Part shown: positions 10,250-18,199 of the stretch, one piece after another
How the letters are laid out: every line of letters begins with the position of its first letter
Numbering within the stretch: the first letter of the stretch is position 1
Notes under the pieces: generated by a model
Seen by the model: the letters and a program-made list of their open reading frames with translations, nothing else
What the model was told of the DNA's origin: nothing
Database searches by the model: none
Made by a program: the position numbers and the translations under genes
Assembly: GCF_030450055.1 (NCBI RefSeq)
Contig: NZ_CP118480.1
Location: 2,445,415 to 2,509,414, forward strand
DNA length: 64,000 bases
Source of the DNA: Gallaecimonas kandeliae
GTDB taxonomy: Bacteria; Pseudomonadota; Gammaproteobacteria; Enterobacterales; Gallaecimonadaceae
Direction: 5' to 3'

Positions 10250-10276
10250 AAAAAGCCACGCCTGGGCGTGGCTTAG
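10250..10276 (-). terminator. terminator of the hvf/buf-like operon
   Basis: Ten-base-pair stem AAGCCACGCC / GGCGTGGCTT followed on the minus strand by a run of T. It lies 16 bases after the stop of the 38-residue ORF, and no other minus-strand gene ends here. It therefore marks the end of the operon that begins at 12487. Confidence 0.85.
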
Positions 10277-10291
10277 TTCAGCGCCTCTCTG

Positions 10292-10408
10292 TCAGGAGAA
10301 GTGCTTAACCAGGGTCAGGAGCACCGGCAGAGTCGGCAGGCAAAGCACGGCCAGGATGCCAATGGCGTGCTTGATGTTGAAAGCTTCTTTGAAATGCTGT
10401 TCGGCCAT
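10292..10408 (-). CDS. 38-residue single-span membrane peptide
   Basis: A short gene not obvious from ORF length. The ATG is preceded by AGAGGAG at a good distance. The product is MAEQHFKEAFNIKHAIGI followed by a hydrophobic helix rich in Leu/Val/Pro (about residues 15-34) and a KHFS tail. It follows the DUF2063 gene by 63 bases and is followed after 16 bases by an intrinsic terminator, so it is the last cistron of the HvfA-like operon. I do not recognise a family. It could anchor or assist the maturation enzymes, replacing the DoxX protein often present in such loci, but that is inference. Confidence 0.7.
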   Translation of the reverse strand: MAEQHFKEAFNIKHAIGILAVLCLPTLPVLLTLVKHFS

Positions 10409-10471
10409 GGGGTACTCCTCTGAATAGGTGGCGGCATTCTACCCAATGGATTGATGCAGATCAATTTTTGT

Positions 10472-11206
10472 TCAATTTTTCCGCAATACCGCCTTGCTGC
10501 CGAGGTCGGCCAGGGTTTCTTGCAGGCCAGGCGCAAGCTCCTCTTCCTTCATGCCCAGCCAGGCGGACAGGGCGGCCTTGAGCTCCGCCAGGCGGATGCC
10601 GGGGCGCTGCACCACCAGCTCCAGCAGGGCGGCGGTGGCGGCATTGAGGACGGTGAAACCTATGCCGTCCCGCCAGTCCCGGTAGACCAGCAGGAAGAGG
10701 GGGCTCTCCAGGGGCTCAGTGGGCCTGAAATCAATGCTTATCTGGTGCACCGGCCAAGGGTAGGCGGCCAGCCTGGCGGCGCCGGAAAAACGCAGCGCCG
10801 TCCCGTCATGCAGTTCCCCCAGCGGCTCCCCTTCTTCCTCGGCGCGGCCCACTTCCAACTCCAACCACTCGTAATGGGCAAGCTCGCGGATAAAGGGCGG
10901 ATCGCAGTCCCCGGACTGGAAGGCCGGGGAGTCCAGGTAGTCGAGGAAGGCGCCGCTGATGTCCAAAAAAAGCGGGCTCTTGCAGTCATGGTCGGCATAG
11001 AAGCGCCGGGCCAGGGCCTGCCAGTCGGGGCCCTGGTAGAGGCTTTTGAGCACCGGGAAGGCCGAGGCCAAAAAGCCTTCGACGTTGTTGAAAAAGAGCC
11101 GCCGGTAGATGGCCAGGCGCCGGTCTTCAATACCGGCCGGCGCAGGATGTTGTTGCGGGTCGCGAATATGGGCCATCAAGGCCTCTTGCAAGGCGCGAAA
11201 GTCCAT
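10472..11206 (-). CDS. DUF2063 family protein, MNIO partner (HvfC/BufC-like)
   Basis: 244 residues. The N-terminal domain (about 1-100: [41 protein letters not shown]) is the DUF2063 domain that accompanies DUF692 enzymes and helps present the precursor peptide. The remainder resembles the variable C-terminal part of the family and ends in a predicted winged-helix-like stretch (LRLAELKAAL pattern). The ATG overlaps the stop of the DUF692 gene by one base (TGATG), implying translational coupling and a joint complex. Function is known for the family; here it is inferred. Confidence 0.88.
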   Translation of the reverse strand: MDFRALQEALMAHIRDPQQHPAPAGIEDRRLAIYRRLFFNNVEGFLASAFPVLKSLYQGPDWQALARRFYADHDCKSPLFLDISGAFLDYLDSPAFQSGDCDPPFIRELAHYEWLELEVGRAEEEGEPLGELHDGTALRFSGAARLAAYPWPVHQISIDFRPTEPLESPLFLLVYRDWRDGIGFTVLNAATAALLELVVQRPGIRLAELKAALSAWLGMKEEELAPGLQETLADLGSKAVLRKN

Positions 11207-12039
11207 CAGGCCACCTGCCTTAGCGCCTGCTGCTGGCGGGCATGGATCTCACCCACCTCCGCCAGCAGCTTGTCCAGGGAGGGGATGTTGAAGTCCCTTT
11301 CCAGCAGGGTGGGAAAGACGCCGTGGTATCGGTAGGCCTTTTCCAGCAGTTCCCAGACAGGGGCTATGACGTCGGCGCCATGGGTGTCGACGATAAGATC
11401 AGGCGCCTCCTGGTGGTGGCCGGCGATATGGCCGCAGGCGATGCGGTGGCTGGGCAGCGCCTTGAGGAAAGCCTCGGCATCGTAGCCGTGGTTGATGGCG
11501 TTGACGTGGATGTTGTTGACGTCCAGCAGCAGCTGGCAGTCCGCTTCTTCCAACACCGCCTTGATGAAGTCGCTCTCCGCCATCTCCTGGCCGGGGGCGG
11601 CGTAGTAGGAGACGTTTTCCAAGGCCAGGGGCCGCTCCAGCACCTGCTGCACTTCCCTGACCCGGGCGGCCACATGGCGCACCGCTTCTTCGGTGAAGGG
11701 AATGGGCATCAAGTCGTAGAGATGGGCGTTGCCGGAACAAAAGGAGAGGTGTTCCGAGTAGAGCCGTACCTGGTGCAGATCCAGGAACGCCTTGAGTTCC
11801 TTGAGGAAAGCCCTGTCCAAGGGGGCCGGGCCGCCGATGGAAAGCGACAGGCCGTGGCAGTTGACGGTGTGCTGTTCGGTCAGGGCCCGGAAACGGCGGC
11901 CCAAGGGGCCACCGAGGCGCATCCAGTTTTCGGGGGCCACCTCCAGGAAAGCAAGAGGCTCGGGCAAGGCCTGCCCTTCCAGCTCCCCCATGAAATCCCG
12001 GCGCAGCCCAAGGCCGGCCCCCTGTACGGAAAAAGTCAT
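11206..12039 (-). CDS. DUF692 multinuclear iron oxidase (MNIO), HvfB/BufB-like
   Basis: 277 residues from the ATG at [13 protein letters not shown]; the open frame upstream overlaps the precursor gene and contains its terminator. TIM-barrel MNIO with the expected metal-ligand motifs in order: [49 protein letters not shown] and LERDF. Members oxidise Cys residues of ribosomal peptides to oxazolone/thioamide or thiooxazole groups that bind copper. The partner precursor (12083-12487) and DUF2063 protein flank it. The substrate assignment is by context. Confidence 0.92.
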   Translation of the reverse strand: MTFSVQGAGLGLRRDFMGELEGQALPEPLAFLEVAPENWMRLGGPLGRRFRALTEQHTVNCHGLSLSIGGPAPLDRAFLKELKAFLDLHQVRLYSEHLSFCSGNAHLYDLMPIPFTEEAVRHVAARVREVQQVLERPLALENVSYYAAPGQEMAESDFIKAVLEEADCQLLLDVNNIHVNAINHGYDAEAFLKALPSHRIACGHIAGHHQEAPDLIVDTHGADVIAPVWELLEKAYRYHGVFPTLLERDFNIPSLDKLLAEVGEIHARQQQALRQVA

Positions 12040-12052
12040 CTCAGCCCCCAAA

Positions 12053-12075
12053 GAAAAGGCGGGCCGAGGCCCGCC
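12053..12075 (-). terminator. intercistronic hairpin/attenuator between precursor and MNIO genes
   Basis: Perfect eight-base-pair stem GGCGGGCC / GGCCCGCC with a two-base loop. On the minus strand it is followed by TTTTCTTT. It lies in the 43-base gap between the precursor stop and the MNIO start. It should end most transcripts after the precursor, giving more substrate than enzyme. Confidence 0.75.
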
Positions 12076-12082
12076 GCCAGAC

Positions 12083-12487
12083 TCAGATGGCGCTGCCGCA
12101 CTGGCCTTCTTCGTGGGCCTTGGTGCCCTCGCCGCAGTTGCCTTCTTTGGCCTTGGCATCGCTCATGGCCTTGCCCTTGTCGCCGCCACAGTTGCCTTCC
12201 TTCTTGGCCTTGGCATCGGCCTTCATTTGGGCTTTGTCGTCGGCCTTCATCTTGGCCTTGTCGCCGCCGCACTGGCCTTCTTTGGCCTTGCTGGCCTGGG
12301 CCTTGCCTTCTTCGGCCGCGCTGCCGCCGCACTTTGCCTCACCACACTTGGCCTCCAGGCTGGAAACCTGGTAGCCCTTTGCCAGATCCAGCATGGCAAA
12401 GGGGGAAGCCTGGGCCTCGGAGGCCGTGGCCAGTGAGCCAACGACCAGAGCGCCCAGCGCCGCCGCGACAGTGTTACGTGCTTTCAT
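12083..12487 (-). CDS. HvfA/bufferin-like Cys-rich RiPP precursor
   Basis: 134 residues from the ATG at [12 protein letters not shown], with an AAGGAA ribosome site. A Sec signal peptide (about residues 1-28, ending ATASEAQA) is followed by a low-complexity Lys/Ala/Asp-rich chain. All six Cys (48, 53, 73, 100, 118, 130) sit in near-identical motifs: EAKCG twice, then EGQCG, EGNCG, EGNCG and EGQCG. This is the repeated EGxCG signature of periplasmic HvfA/bufferin substrates of DUF692 oxidases, which bind copper after modification. A simple metallothionein is the alternative, but the neighbouring MNIO genes argue for a RiPP. Confidence 0.88.
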   Translation of the reverse strand: MKARNTVAAALGALVVGSLATASEAQASPFAMLDLAKGYQVSSLEAKCGEAKCGGSAAEEGKAQASKAKEGQCGGDKAKMKADDKAQMKADAKAKKEGNCGGDKGKAMSDAKAKEGNCGEGTKAHEEGQCGSAI

Positions 12488-12648
12488 GTGATATTCCTTT
12501 TCGTACTTGACTGAGGTTGCGACATGGATGGCCGGTTGCCAGTTTGTCATGTCAGGTCACAGCAACAGACCCGACCCATCCCTTATCTCTTTCATTCGCC
12601 ATCAAATACCGTACACTTGCCGCCCGGTTTTGTCTCGAGGTTCGGGTG

Positions 12649-13575
12649 ATGCGCGTATTGCTGGCGCCGATGGAAGGGGTGGTCGACCACCTGATGCGTG
12701 AGCTGCTGACGGCAGAAGGCGGCTTCGATCTCTGCGTCACCGAATTCCTGCGGGTGGTGGAGCAACTGCATCCGGCCCGGAGCTTCTACAAGGTTTGCCC
12801 TGAACTCCACAACGGCGCCCGCACTGCCAGCGGTGTGCCGGTGCGCATCCAGCTGCTGGGCCAGTCTCCCCAATGGCTGGCCGAGAACGCCGTGCGGGCC
12901 GTGGAGCTGGGCTCCCCCGGCGTGGACCTCAACTTCGGCTGCCCGGCCAAGACGGTGAACCGCAACAAGGGCGGTTCTGTGCTGCTCAAGGAGCCGGAGA
13001 CCCTCTATGCCATCATCTCCGAGGTGCGCAAAGCGGTACCGGCCGCCTTCCCCGTCACCGCCAAGATCCGCCTCGGCTACGACGATGCTTGCCTGATGCT
13101 GGACAACGCCCGCGCCGTGCAAAACGCCGGCGCCAGCGAGCTCTGTATCCATGCCCGCACCAAAAGAGACGGCTACCGCCCCCCGGCCTACTGGGACCAG
13201 ATAGCCCGCATCAAGGACGTGGTGTCCCTGCCCATCATCGCCAACGGCGAGATCTGGACGCCGGAGGATGCCAGGCGCTGCCAGGCAGAATCCGGTTGCG
13301 TGGATCTGATGCTGGGCCGAGGCGCCCTGGCCTGCCCCAGCCTTGCCGCCAGCATCAAGGGCCTGACGGCCAAACAGCCCTGGTCTCAGGTCAGGGAGCT
13401 GCTCAAGCGTTATTCGCGCTTCGAGATCCAAGGCGACAAGGGCCAGTACTATCCCAACCGCCTCAAGCAGTGGCTGCAGTTCCTGCGCCTGCAATACCCC
13501 GAGGCCCAGGCCCTTTTCGATAGCGTCCGCACCCTCAAAGACAAGGACCAGATGCTCGATTGCATCGGACCTTGA
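12649..13575 (+). CDS. dusC: tRNA-dihydrouridine(16) synthase
   Basis: FMN enzyme that reduces U16 in the D-loop of tRNAs with NADPH. 308 residues starting at MRVLLAPMEGVVD (GAGG ribosome site). The motifs LNFGCPAKTVNRNKGGSVLL (split as NFGCP and GGS), the Cys acid catalyst in GCPAKTV, and the FMN-phosphate loop IIANGEIW..DLMLGRGAL match DusC rather than DusA or DusB, as do the length and the RGAL ending. It is divergent from the precursor gene at 12487, with 161 bases between. Confidence 0.93.
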   Translation: MRVLLAPMEGVVDHLMRELLTAEGGFDLCVTEFLRVVEQLHPARSFYKVCPELHNGARTASGVPVRIQLLGQSPQWLAENAVRAVELGSPGVDLNFGCPAKTVNRNKGGSVLLKEPETLYAIISEVRKAVPAAFPVTAKIRLGYDDACLMLDNARAVQNAGASELCIHARTKRDGYRPPAYWDQIARIKDVVSLPIIANGEIWTPEDARRCQAESGCVDLMLGRGALACPSLAASIKGLTAKQPWSQVRELLKRYSRFEIQGDKGQYYPNRLKQWLQFLRLQYPEAQALFDSVRTLKDKDQMLDCIGP

Positions 13576-13642
13576 TGCAGGTCAGCAAAGCCGCCCCAGC
13601 CAGGCCCTAGACTGGGTGCTCCAAAAACGAGGGGATGCATCC

Positions 13643-13975
13643 ATGCCTGATTTCCAATTGGCACTGGTTAAGGAACAAGAGCAGCTCCAGCAGAAGATCA
13701 AGGTGCGCCTGATCGAGATGGGGGCCTCCAGGAACCTGCTGGACGCCCTCGACAGCCAGGGATTGGACGGCATAGGCGCCAGCCTGGCCCTGTTGCCGGA
13801 CCGCCAGCTTTACGGCCTCTGCCAGCGCCTTGGCCAAGTAGAGGCGGCCCTGTGCCAGCTCGACCTGGGGCTGTTTGGGATCTGCTCAGACTGCGACGGC
13901 GAGATAGAGGTGGAGCGGCTGGTGGCCGACCCTGCCGAGCAGCGTTGCAGCACCTGCAGCCACAGGCAGGTTTAA
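13643..13975 (+). CDS. DksA/TraR-type zinc-finger protein
   Basis: 110 residues from the ATG after GAGGGG. An N-terminal coiled-coil-like helix (LVKEQEQLQQKIKVRLIEM) and a C-terminal C-X2-C-X17-C-X2-C zinc finger (CSDC ... CSTC) are the hallmark of DksA/TraR proteins, which bind the RNA polymerase secondary channel. The conserved DxxDxA tip motif of true DksA is not evident, so it may be a TraR/YbiI-like relative without full DksA activity. The gene lies between dusC and the pheA leader. Confidence 0.8.
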   Translation: MPDFQLALVKEQEQLQQKIKVRLIEMGASRNLLDALDSQGLDGIGASLALLPDRQLYGLCQRLGQVEAALCQLDLGLFGICSDCDGEIEVERLVADPAEQRCSTCSHRQV

Positions 13976-13983
13976 AAAGCTTG

Positions 13984-14007
13984 CCATGCCGCCAGGGGCC
14001 CGGCATG
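13984..14007 (+). other. hairpin upstream of the phe leader
   Basis: Inverted repeat CATGCCG / CGGCATG in the 63-base gap between the zinc-finger gene and the leader peptide. There is no T-run. It could overlap the leader promoter (TTGCCA at 13981, 17-base spacer, CATGCT), a weak match. Confidence 0.35.
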
Positions 14008-14038
14008 CTGGGGTCATCAAGCATCCTGGGTTTGCACC

Positions 14039-14110
14039 ATGACCAACACCGCCGCCCTGTTCTTTTTCGTGTTCTTCGCTGCCCGCAAGGGAGGCGACGG
14101 CGCTGCTTGA
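14039..14110 (+). CDS. pheL: phenylalanine-rich leader peptide of pheA
   Basis: A 23-residue peptide with five Phe codons in six (FFFVFF, residues 8-13), ending in TGA at 14108-14110. It precedes pheA by 63 bases with an attenuator in between. Ribosome stalling at these codons under Phe starvation would favour the antiterminator and let pheA be transcribed. E. coli pheL is 15 residues with FFFAFFF. The sequence differs but the logic is the same. Confidence 0.88.
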   Translation: MTNTAALFFFVFFAARKGGDGAA

Positions 14111-14160
14111 ATCGAATTCAGTCAAGTCCGAAGGCCTCCCACCCAGGGAGGCCTTTTTCG
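14089..14160 (+). promoter_or_regulatory. phe attenuator: antiterminator and terminator
   Basis: The terminator stem AAGGCCTCCC (14131-14140) pairs with GGGAGGCCTT (14146-14155), loop ACCCA, followed by TTTCGTTTT. The left arm GCCTCCC (14134-14140) can instead pair with GGGAGGC at 14089-14095 inside the leader peptide gene, just after the Phe codons. The two GGGAGGC copies compete for the same partner, which is the expected switch. Confidence 0.85.
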
Positions 14161-14173
14161 TTTTGGAGGCAAA

Positions 14174-15316
14174 ATGGATCTTAATCAGTTAAGGCAGGAC
14201 ATCGAAAAACTCGACCAGGACCTGCTCGGCTGCCTGGCCAGGCGGCGCCAAATCGCCTTGGAAGTGGCCAAGACCAAGGCCGAGCGCCAGGGGGCCGTCA
14301 GGGACCAGGAGCGGGAAGCCAGTTTGCTGCTCAGGCTGATGGACCAGGGCAAGGCCCTGGGACTGGATCCGGCCTACCTGACCCGGCTCTACCAGATCAT
14401 CATCGAAGACTCGGTACTGCTGCAGCAGGCTTGGATGCAACAGGGCCAGGAGCAAGGCGCCCTGCTCATCGCCCATCTGGGCCAGCCCGGCACCTATTCG
14501 CACCTGGCCGCCCAGGGCTACGCCAGCCGCCGCCAGCGCCCCTTCCAGGGCCTGTCCTGTGAGTCCTTTGCCGACATAGTGAAAGCCGTGGAAGAAGGCC
14601 GCGCCCCCCTCGGCATCTTGCCCATCGAGAACAGCTCCTCGGGCTCCATCAACGAGGTCTACGACCTGCTGCGCCACACCCACCTGCATATCGTCGGCGA
14701 GACCTACCTGCCGGTGGACCACCACCTGCTGGTCAAACCCGGTCTGGCGCTGGAACAAATCAAGGCGGTCCACGGCCATCCCCAGGCCCTGACCCAGTGC
14801 TCCCATTATCTCGGCAAGCTGGAGGTGCACCAGCAGGCCTGCGCCTCCTCGGCCCATGCCATGGCCCTGGTGGCGGCAAGCGACGAGCCCCTGGCCGCCA
14901 TAGGCCCGGAAAGCGGCGGCGCCCTCTACGGCCTGGTGGCCCTGGCGCACCAGCTGGCCAACCAGGACCAGAACCAGACCCGCTTCATCCTGGTCAGCCG
15001 CGACGCCCGGACTGTACCGGCCCAGTTGCCGGCCAAGACCAGCCTGATCATGGCCACCCACAACACCCCGGGCGCCCTGGTGGACGCCTTGCAGGTGCTG
15101 CGCCAGAACGGCATCAACATCGCCAAGCTCGAATCCAGGCCCATGCCGGGCAACCCCTGGGAAGAGCTCTTCTACGTGGATCTGGCCATCAACGACCAGA
15201 GCGAGGCCTGGCAGCAGGCCAGGCAGCAACTGGCCGCCATGACTCGCTTCACCAAGGTGCTGGGCTGCTACCTGGACGAGCGGGTCAAGCCGACCCGCCC
15301 TCCCCTGCCCCAATAA
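14174..15316 (+). CDS. pheA: chorismate mutase / prephenate dehydratase (P-protein)
   Basis: Bifunctional enzyme turning chorismate via prephenate into phenylpyruvate for Phe synthesis. 380 residues. The chorismate mutase domain (about 1-90) begins MDLNQLRQDIEKLDQDLLGCLARRR. The prephenate dehydratase domain (about 103-280) has GTYSHLAA, LPIENSSSGSI and the TRF motif (QTRFILVSR). The ACT domain (about 295-370) has the GALVDAL and ESRPMPG motifs used for Phe feedback binding. The ribosome site is TTGGAGG. Expression is controlled by the attenuator upstream, and a strong terminator follows. Confidence 0.98.
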   Translation: MDLNQLRQDIEKLDQDLLGCLARRRQIALEVAKTKAERQGAVRDQEREASLLLRLMDQGKALGLDPAYLTRLYQIIIEDSVLLQQAWMQQGQEQGALLIAHLGQPGTYSHLAAQGYASRRQRPFQGLSCESFADIVKAVEEGRAPLGILPIENSSSGSINEVYDLLRHTHLHIVGETYLPVDHHLLVKPGLALEQIKAVHGHPQALTQCSHYLGKLEVHQQACASSAHAMALVAASDEPLAAIGPESGGALYGLVALAHQLANQDQNQTRFILVSRDARTVPAQLPAKTSLIMATHNTPGALVDALQVLRQNGINIAKLESRPMPGNPWEELFYVDLAINDQSEAWQQARQQLAAMTRFTKVLGCYLDERVKPTRPPLPQ

Positions 15317-15319
15317 CGA

Positions 15320-15342
15320 AAGCCCCTGCAGGGGCTTTTTTT
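15320..15342 (+). terminator. terminator after pheA
   Basis: Palindrome AAGCCCCTGCAGGGGCTT followed by seven T, four bases after the pheA stop. Confidence 0.88.
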
Positions 15343-15527
15343 GCCACTGTATAGACCGGGGACATCGCTGACAGGTGTGCGGAGATATGGCTAATGGTGA
15401 TGTTGAATTTAATTTATAAAATTGTTTGGCCAGCATCTTTCTTGACGTTTTTCTGTCTCTTTCAAAAGAATGGGCAAGTCCCCAAATTTCAGGAGATCGT
15501 CATAAGAATGGCATCTTCAATCGACCA

Positions 15528-15557
15528 ATAAAAAAGGCGGCCCTGAGGCCGCCTTTT
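15528..15557 (-). terminator. terminator after the first TonB-dependent receptor
   Basis: Stem AAAAGGCGGCC / GGCCGCCTTTT with loop CTGA and a T-run on the minus strand, 14 bases past the receptor stop. The remaining gap to the pheA terminator (about 185 bases) is AT-rich and I see no gene in it. Confidence 0.85.
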
Positions 15558-15571
15558 CAATCTCCAATCGC

Positions 15572-18199
15572 TTAGATGCGCCAGCTCAGCTTGGCGTAAG
15601 CGTAGGTACCCAGAACGTCGTAGACTTCCGGTACTGTGTTGGCGTTGGAGTAGTGCGGCACGAACTCCGGATCTTGGTCGAACAGGTTGTCCACACCCAA
15701 GGTCACGGTAGCCTTGTCGTTGAAGTGATAGCTTGCAGAGACGTCGTGGTAGAACACAGCGTCGGTCTTGAAGCTCTGCAGCTCCAGATCCTTCATGCCG
15801 TCGATGAAACGGACACGCCAGGAGGCATCCCACTTGTCGCCGCTCAGCTTCAGGCTGGCGTTGTGCTTCCACTTGGCATAGGCGCCGTTGTCACCGCTGA
15901 TGGTACCGGCGTACTCGCGGCCATCCTGCTTGAAGGAATCCAGGTAGCTGGTATCCCAGGTGACAGTCCAGCCCAGGCCCAGGGCGTCGAAGGCATAGCG
16001 CATGTTCAGGTCGACACCCTTGCTCTTCTGCTCACCGACGTTGGTCAACGGACGAACCATGTGGTTGATCTTGTTGGACAGAGAGCTACGGCTCAGCTCC
16101 AACAGGTCACAGGCCGCAGTCTCACCGGCATAGCAACGGTCCAGATACTGCTGGCCATCGATGCGGACAATGGCGTCGGTAACCTTGATCTCGTAGTAGT
16201 CGAGGGTGGCGGAGAAGCCGTTGATGAAGCTCGGGCTCCAGACGGCACCCAGGGTCAGGGTGTCGGCCTGCTCGGGCTTCAGCTCTTTGTCGGACAGCCA
16301 GGTGTTCTCGATCTGGTTATCGAACTCGTAAGTGGTATCACCGATCTCGGCGTTACACTTCTGATACAGAGTGGTGCTGGGATCTTTGGAACCGTAGCCA
16401 GAGCAAGGATCGTCCAGGTAGTCGAAGCTACCGACGTTACCGCCGTACAGTTCGGAAACTGTGGGGGCGCGGAAGGCGGTAGAACGCACGCCACGCAGCA
16501 TCAGGTCGTCGTTCAGGCGCCAGGTCAGACCCAGTTTCCAGGTGCTGTCATTGCCGAAGGTGGAGTAGTCGAAGTAGCGGATGGCCGCTTCAACAGACAG
16601 ATCCTTGGCCAGGAAGACGTCGGACAGCAGCGGCACGGCGAATTCGGCGTAAACCTGGGTGGTGTCGTAGCTGCCAGAAGTGGGATCCTGCTGGGACTGG
16701 GCGCTGTCACCGGCGACGGTCACGGCGTCAGGCTGGAACCAACCGGATTCACGACGGTACTCGGCACCGGCGGCGAAGCCCAGCATACCGGCAGGCAGCT
16801 CGAACAGGTCACCGGAGATGTTACCGGCAACGACGTTCATCTCGTTACCACCGGTAGAGGTATCGGTGTAGTTGACGTAGTCCAGCAGGTCCTGGCTCAG
16901 CTGGCCTTCGGGTACGAGCCAGTTACCGCAGGGTACACCGTTCTCTCCGCAGATGTCGGGATTGGTGGTTTCCGCCAGTTTGCGGGTGTTCTGCAGGTTG
17001 TGAACCTTGCTGACAGAGTCATTACGACCCCAGGTGTAGGACAGGTCCCAATCCAGGCCGTTATGGATGTCCAGGGAGCCCTGAGCGCCCAGCACGAAAC
17101 GGGTGGTGTCCACTGTCTGCTCGTAGCCACGGGGGCCGGCATCGGTCATTCGACGAGCGTACTCGACCTTCTGACCGTCGAAGGGGGTGCTCGGATCGTT
17201 TACGGTGATCTCCACGCCGCTGACGGGGGAAGGTGCCAGTTGCTGGCTGGACATACGCTTGGTATGGAAGAACTCGGTAAACAGCTGGGTATCGTCGGTC
17301 AGCTCGTAATGGCCGCTACCGAAGAGAGAAGCGCGCTTCTGGGGGGTGTACAGGTATTGGAAGGGTACGTAGTTGTACCTGCTTGTGGCTTCCACCCATT
17401 GCTGGCTGCCCTGGTCGAATTCGTAATCTTTGCCGCCGAAGCTAACGAGACCACCGGGGATGACGGCACTGCCGCTGCCACAGGCACCTTCGGCATTTTT
17501 CTTGCGAACGCAGGAAGACCAGTCGCGCTCGCTCTGCTTGGCCAGGCCGCGGTCCAGGTAGCTGGCGCCGATCACGATGTTGCCGCGGTCGAAGCTACCA
17601 CCCATCAGCATGCTGATCTCGGCGGTGTTGGCGTCGCCCTCTTTGGTGCCGCCGTAGCTGGCATCCATCTGCAGGCCTTCGAAGTCCTTCTTGGTGATGA
17701 TGTTGATAACACCGGCGACGGCGTCAGAACCGTAGACGGCGGAGGCGCCGTCCTTCAGCACTTCGATGCGTTCGATCATGGCGACGGGGATGGAGCTCAG
17801 GTCGACGGAGGCGTCGGCACCGGAACCGGAGTTCACCATGCGGCGGCCGTTGACCAGCACCAGGGTACGGGCTTCGCCCATGCCGCGCAGGTTGACGCGG
17901 GAAACACCTTCACCACCGTTATTGGTGGAGGAACCGGTAGGAGCGCCGGCGCTGAAGGTGCTTTGGGACAGCACGTCGGCTACTGAGGTGTAGCTGCCGG
18001 CGGCCAGGTCCTTGGCGGAAATAACGGAAACCGGGCTAGCGGTTTCCATGTCGGTACGCTTGATGCGAGAGCCGGTGACTTCGATGCGCTCCAGATCGGA
18101 ACCGTCATCGGCAGCAAGAACAGGCATGGTGACCGCAGCGGAAGCACTGGCGAACAGTGCCCAGCTGACAGCTTTGGAAGTAATGGTTTTTGACATCAT
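15572..18199 (-). CDS. TonB-dependent outer membrane receptor (copy 1)
   Basis: 875 residues. A signal peptide (about 1-29, ending MPVLA-A) is followed by ERIEVTGSRIKRTD, a TonB-box/plug-entry motif shared with the two receptors at 24612 and 27873. The plug domain (about 45-165: VADVLSQ, LRGMGEARTLVLVNGRRM, IEVLKDGASAVYGSDAVAGVINIIT) precedes the 22-strand barrel. The protein ends in YAKLSWRI, close to the usual barrel-final strand. It belongs to the large Oar/Caulobacter-like class associated with peptide or glycan uptake. The ligand is not evident. It lies downstream of the TonB operon but has its own promoter and terminator. Confidence 0.93.
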   Translation of the reverse strand: MMSKTITSKAVSWALFASASAAVTMPVLAADDGSDLERIEVTGSRIKRTDMETASPVSVISAKDLAAGSYTSVADVLSQSTFSAGAPTGSSTNNGGEGVSRVNLRGMGEARTLVLVNGRRMVNSGSGADASVDLSSIPVAMIERIEVLKDGASAVYGSDAVAGVINIITKKDFEGLQMDASYGGTKEGDANTAEISMLMGGSFDRGNIVIGASYLDRGLAKQSERDWSSCVRKKNAEGACGSGSAVIPGGLVSFGGKDYEFDQGSQQWVEATSRYNYVPFQYLYTPQKRASLFGSGHYELTDDTQLFTEFFHTKRMSSQQLAPSPVSGVEITVNDPSTPFDGQKVEYARRMTDAGPRGYEQTVDTTRFVLGAQGSLDIHNGLDWDLSYTWGRNDSVSKVHNLQNTRKLAETTNPDICGENGVPCGNWLVPEGQLSQDLLDYVNYTDTSTGGNEMNVVAGNISGDLFELPAGMLGFAAGAEYRRESGWFQPDAVTVAGDSAQSQQDPTSGSYDTTQVYAEFAVPLLSDVFLAKDLSVEAAIRYFDYSTFGNDSTWKLGLTWRLNDDLMLRGVRSTAFRAPTVSELYGGNVGSFDYLDDPCSGYGSKDPSTTLYQKCNAEIGDTTYEFDNQIENTWLSDKELKPEQADTLTLGAVWSPSFINGFSATLDYYEIKVTDAIVRIDGQQYLDRCYAGETAACDLLELSRSSLSNKINHMVRPLTNVGEQKSKGVDLNMRYAFDALGLGWTVTWDTSYLDSFKQDGREYAGTISGDNGAYAKWKHNASLKLSGDKWDASWRVRFIDGMKDLELQSFKTDAVFYHDVSASYHFNDKATVTLGVDNLFDQDPEFVPHYSNANTVPEVYDVLGTYAYAKLSWRI

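Noticed and set aside
12036-12332. 98-residue frame inside the RiPP precursor gene in another phase
   Set aside because: Low-complexity Arg/Gln-rich product caused by the repeats of the precursor gene; the signal peptide and EGxCG motifs are in the other frame.
12083-12487. Plain metallothionein as the identity of the Cys-rich protein
   Set aside because: A Sec signal, regular EGxCG spacing and adjacent MNIO genes fit a modified peptide better. Not excluded without experiment.
15653-17986. 777-residue plus-strand open frame opposite receptor 1
   Set aside because: Antisense shadow of the receptor; no ribosome site or domain. The same holds for the long frames opposite dnaX, tolA, tssM and receptor 2.
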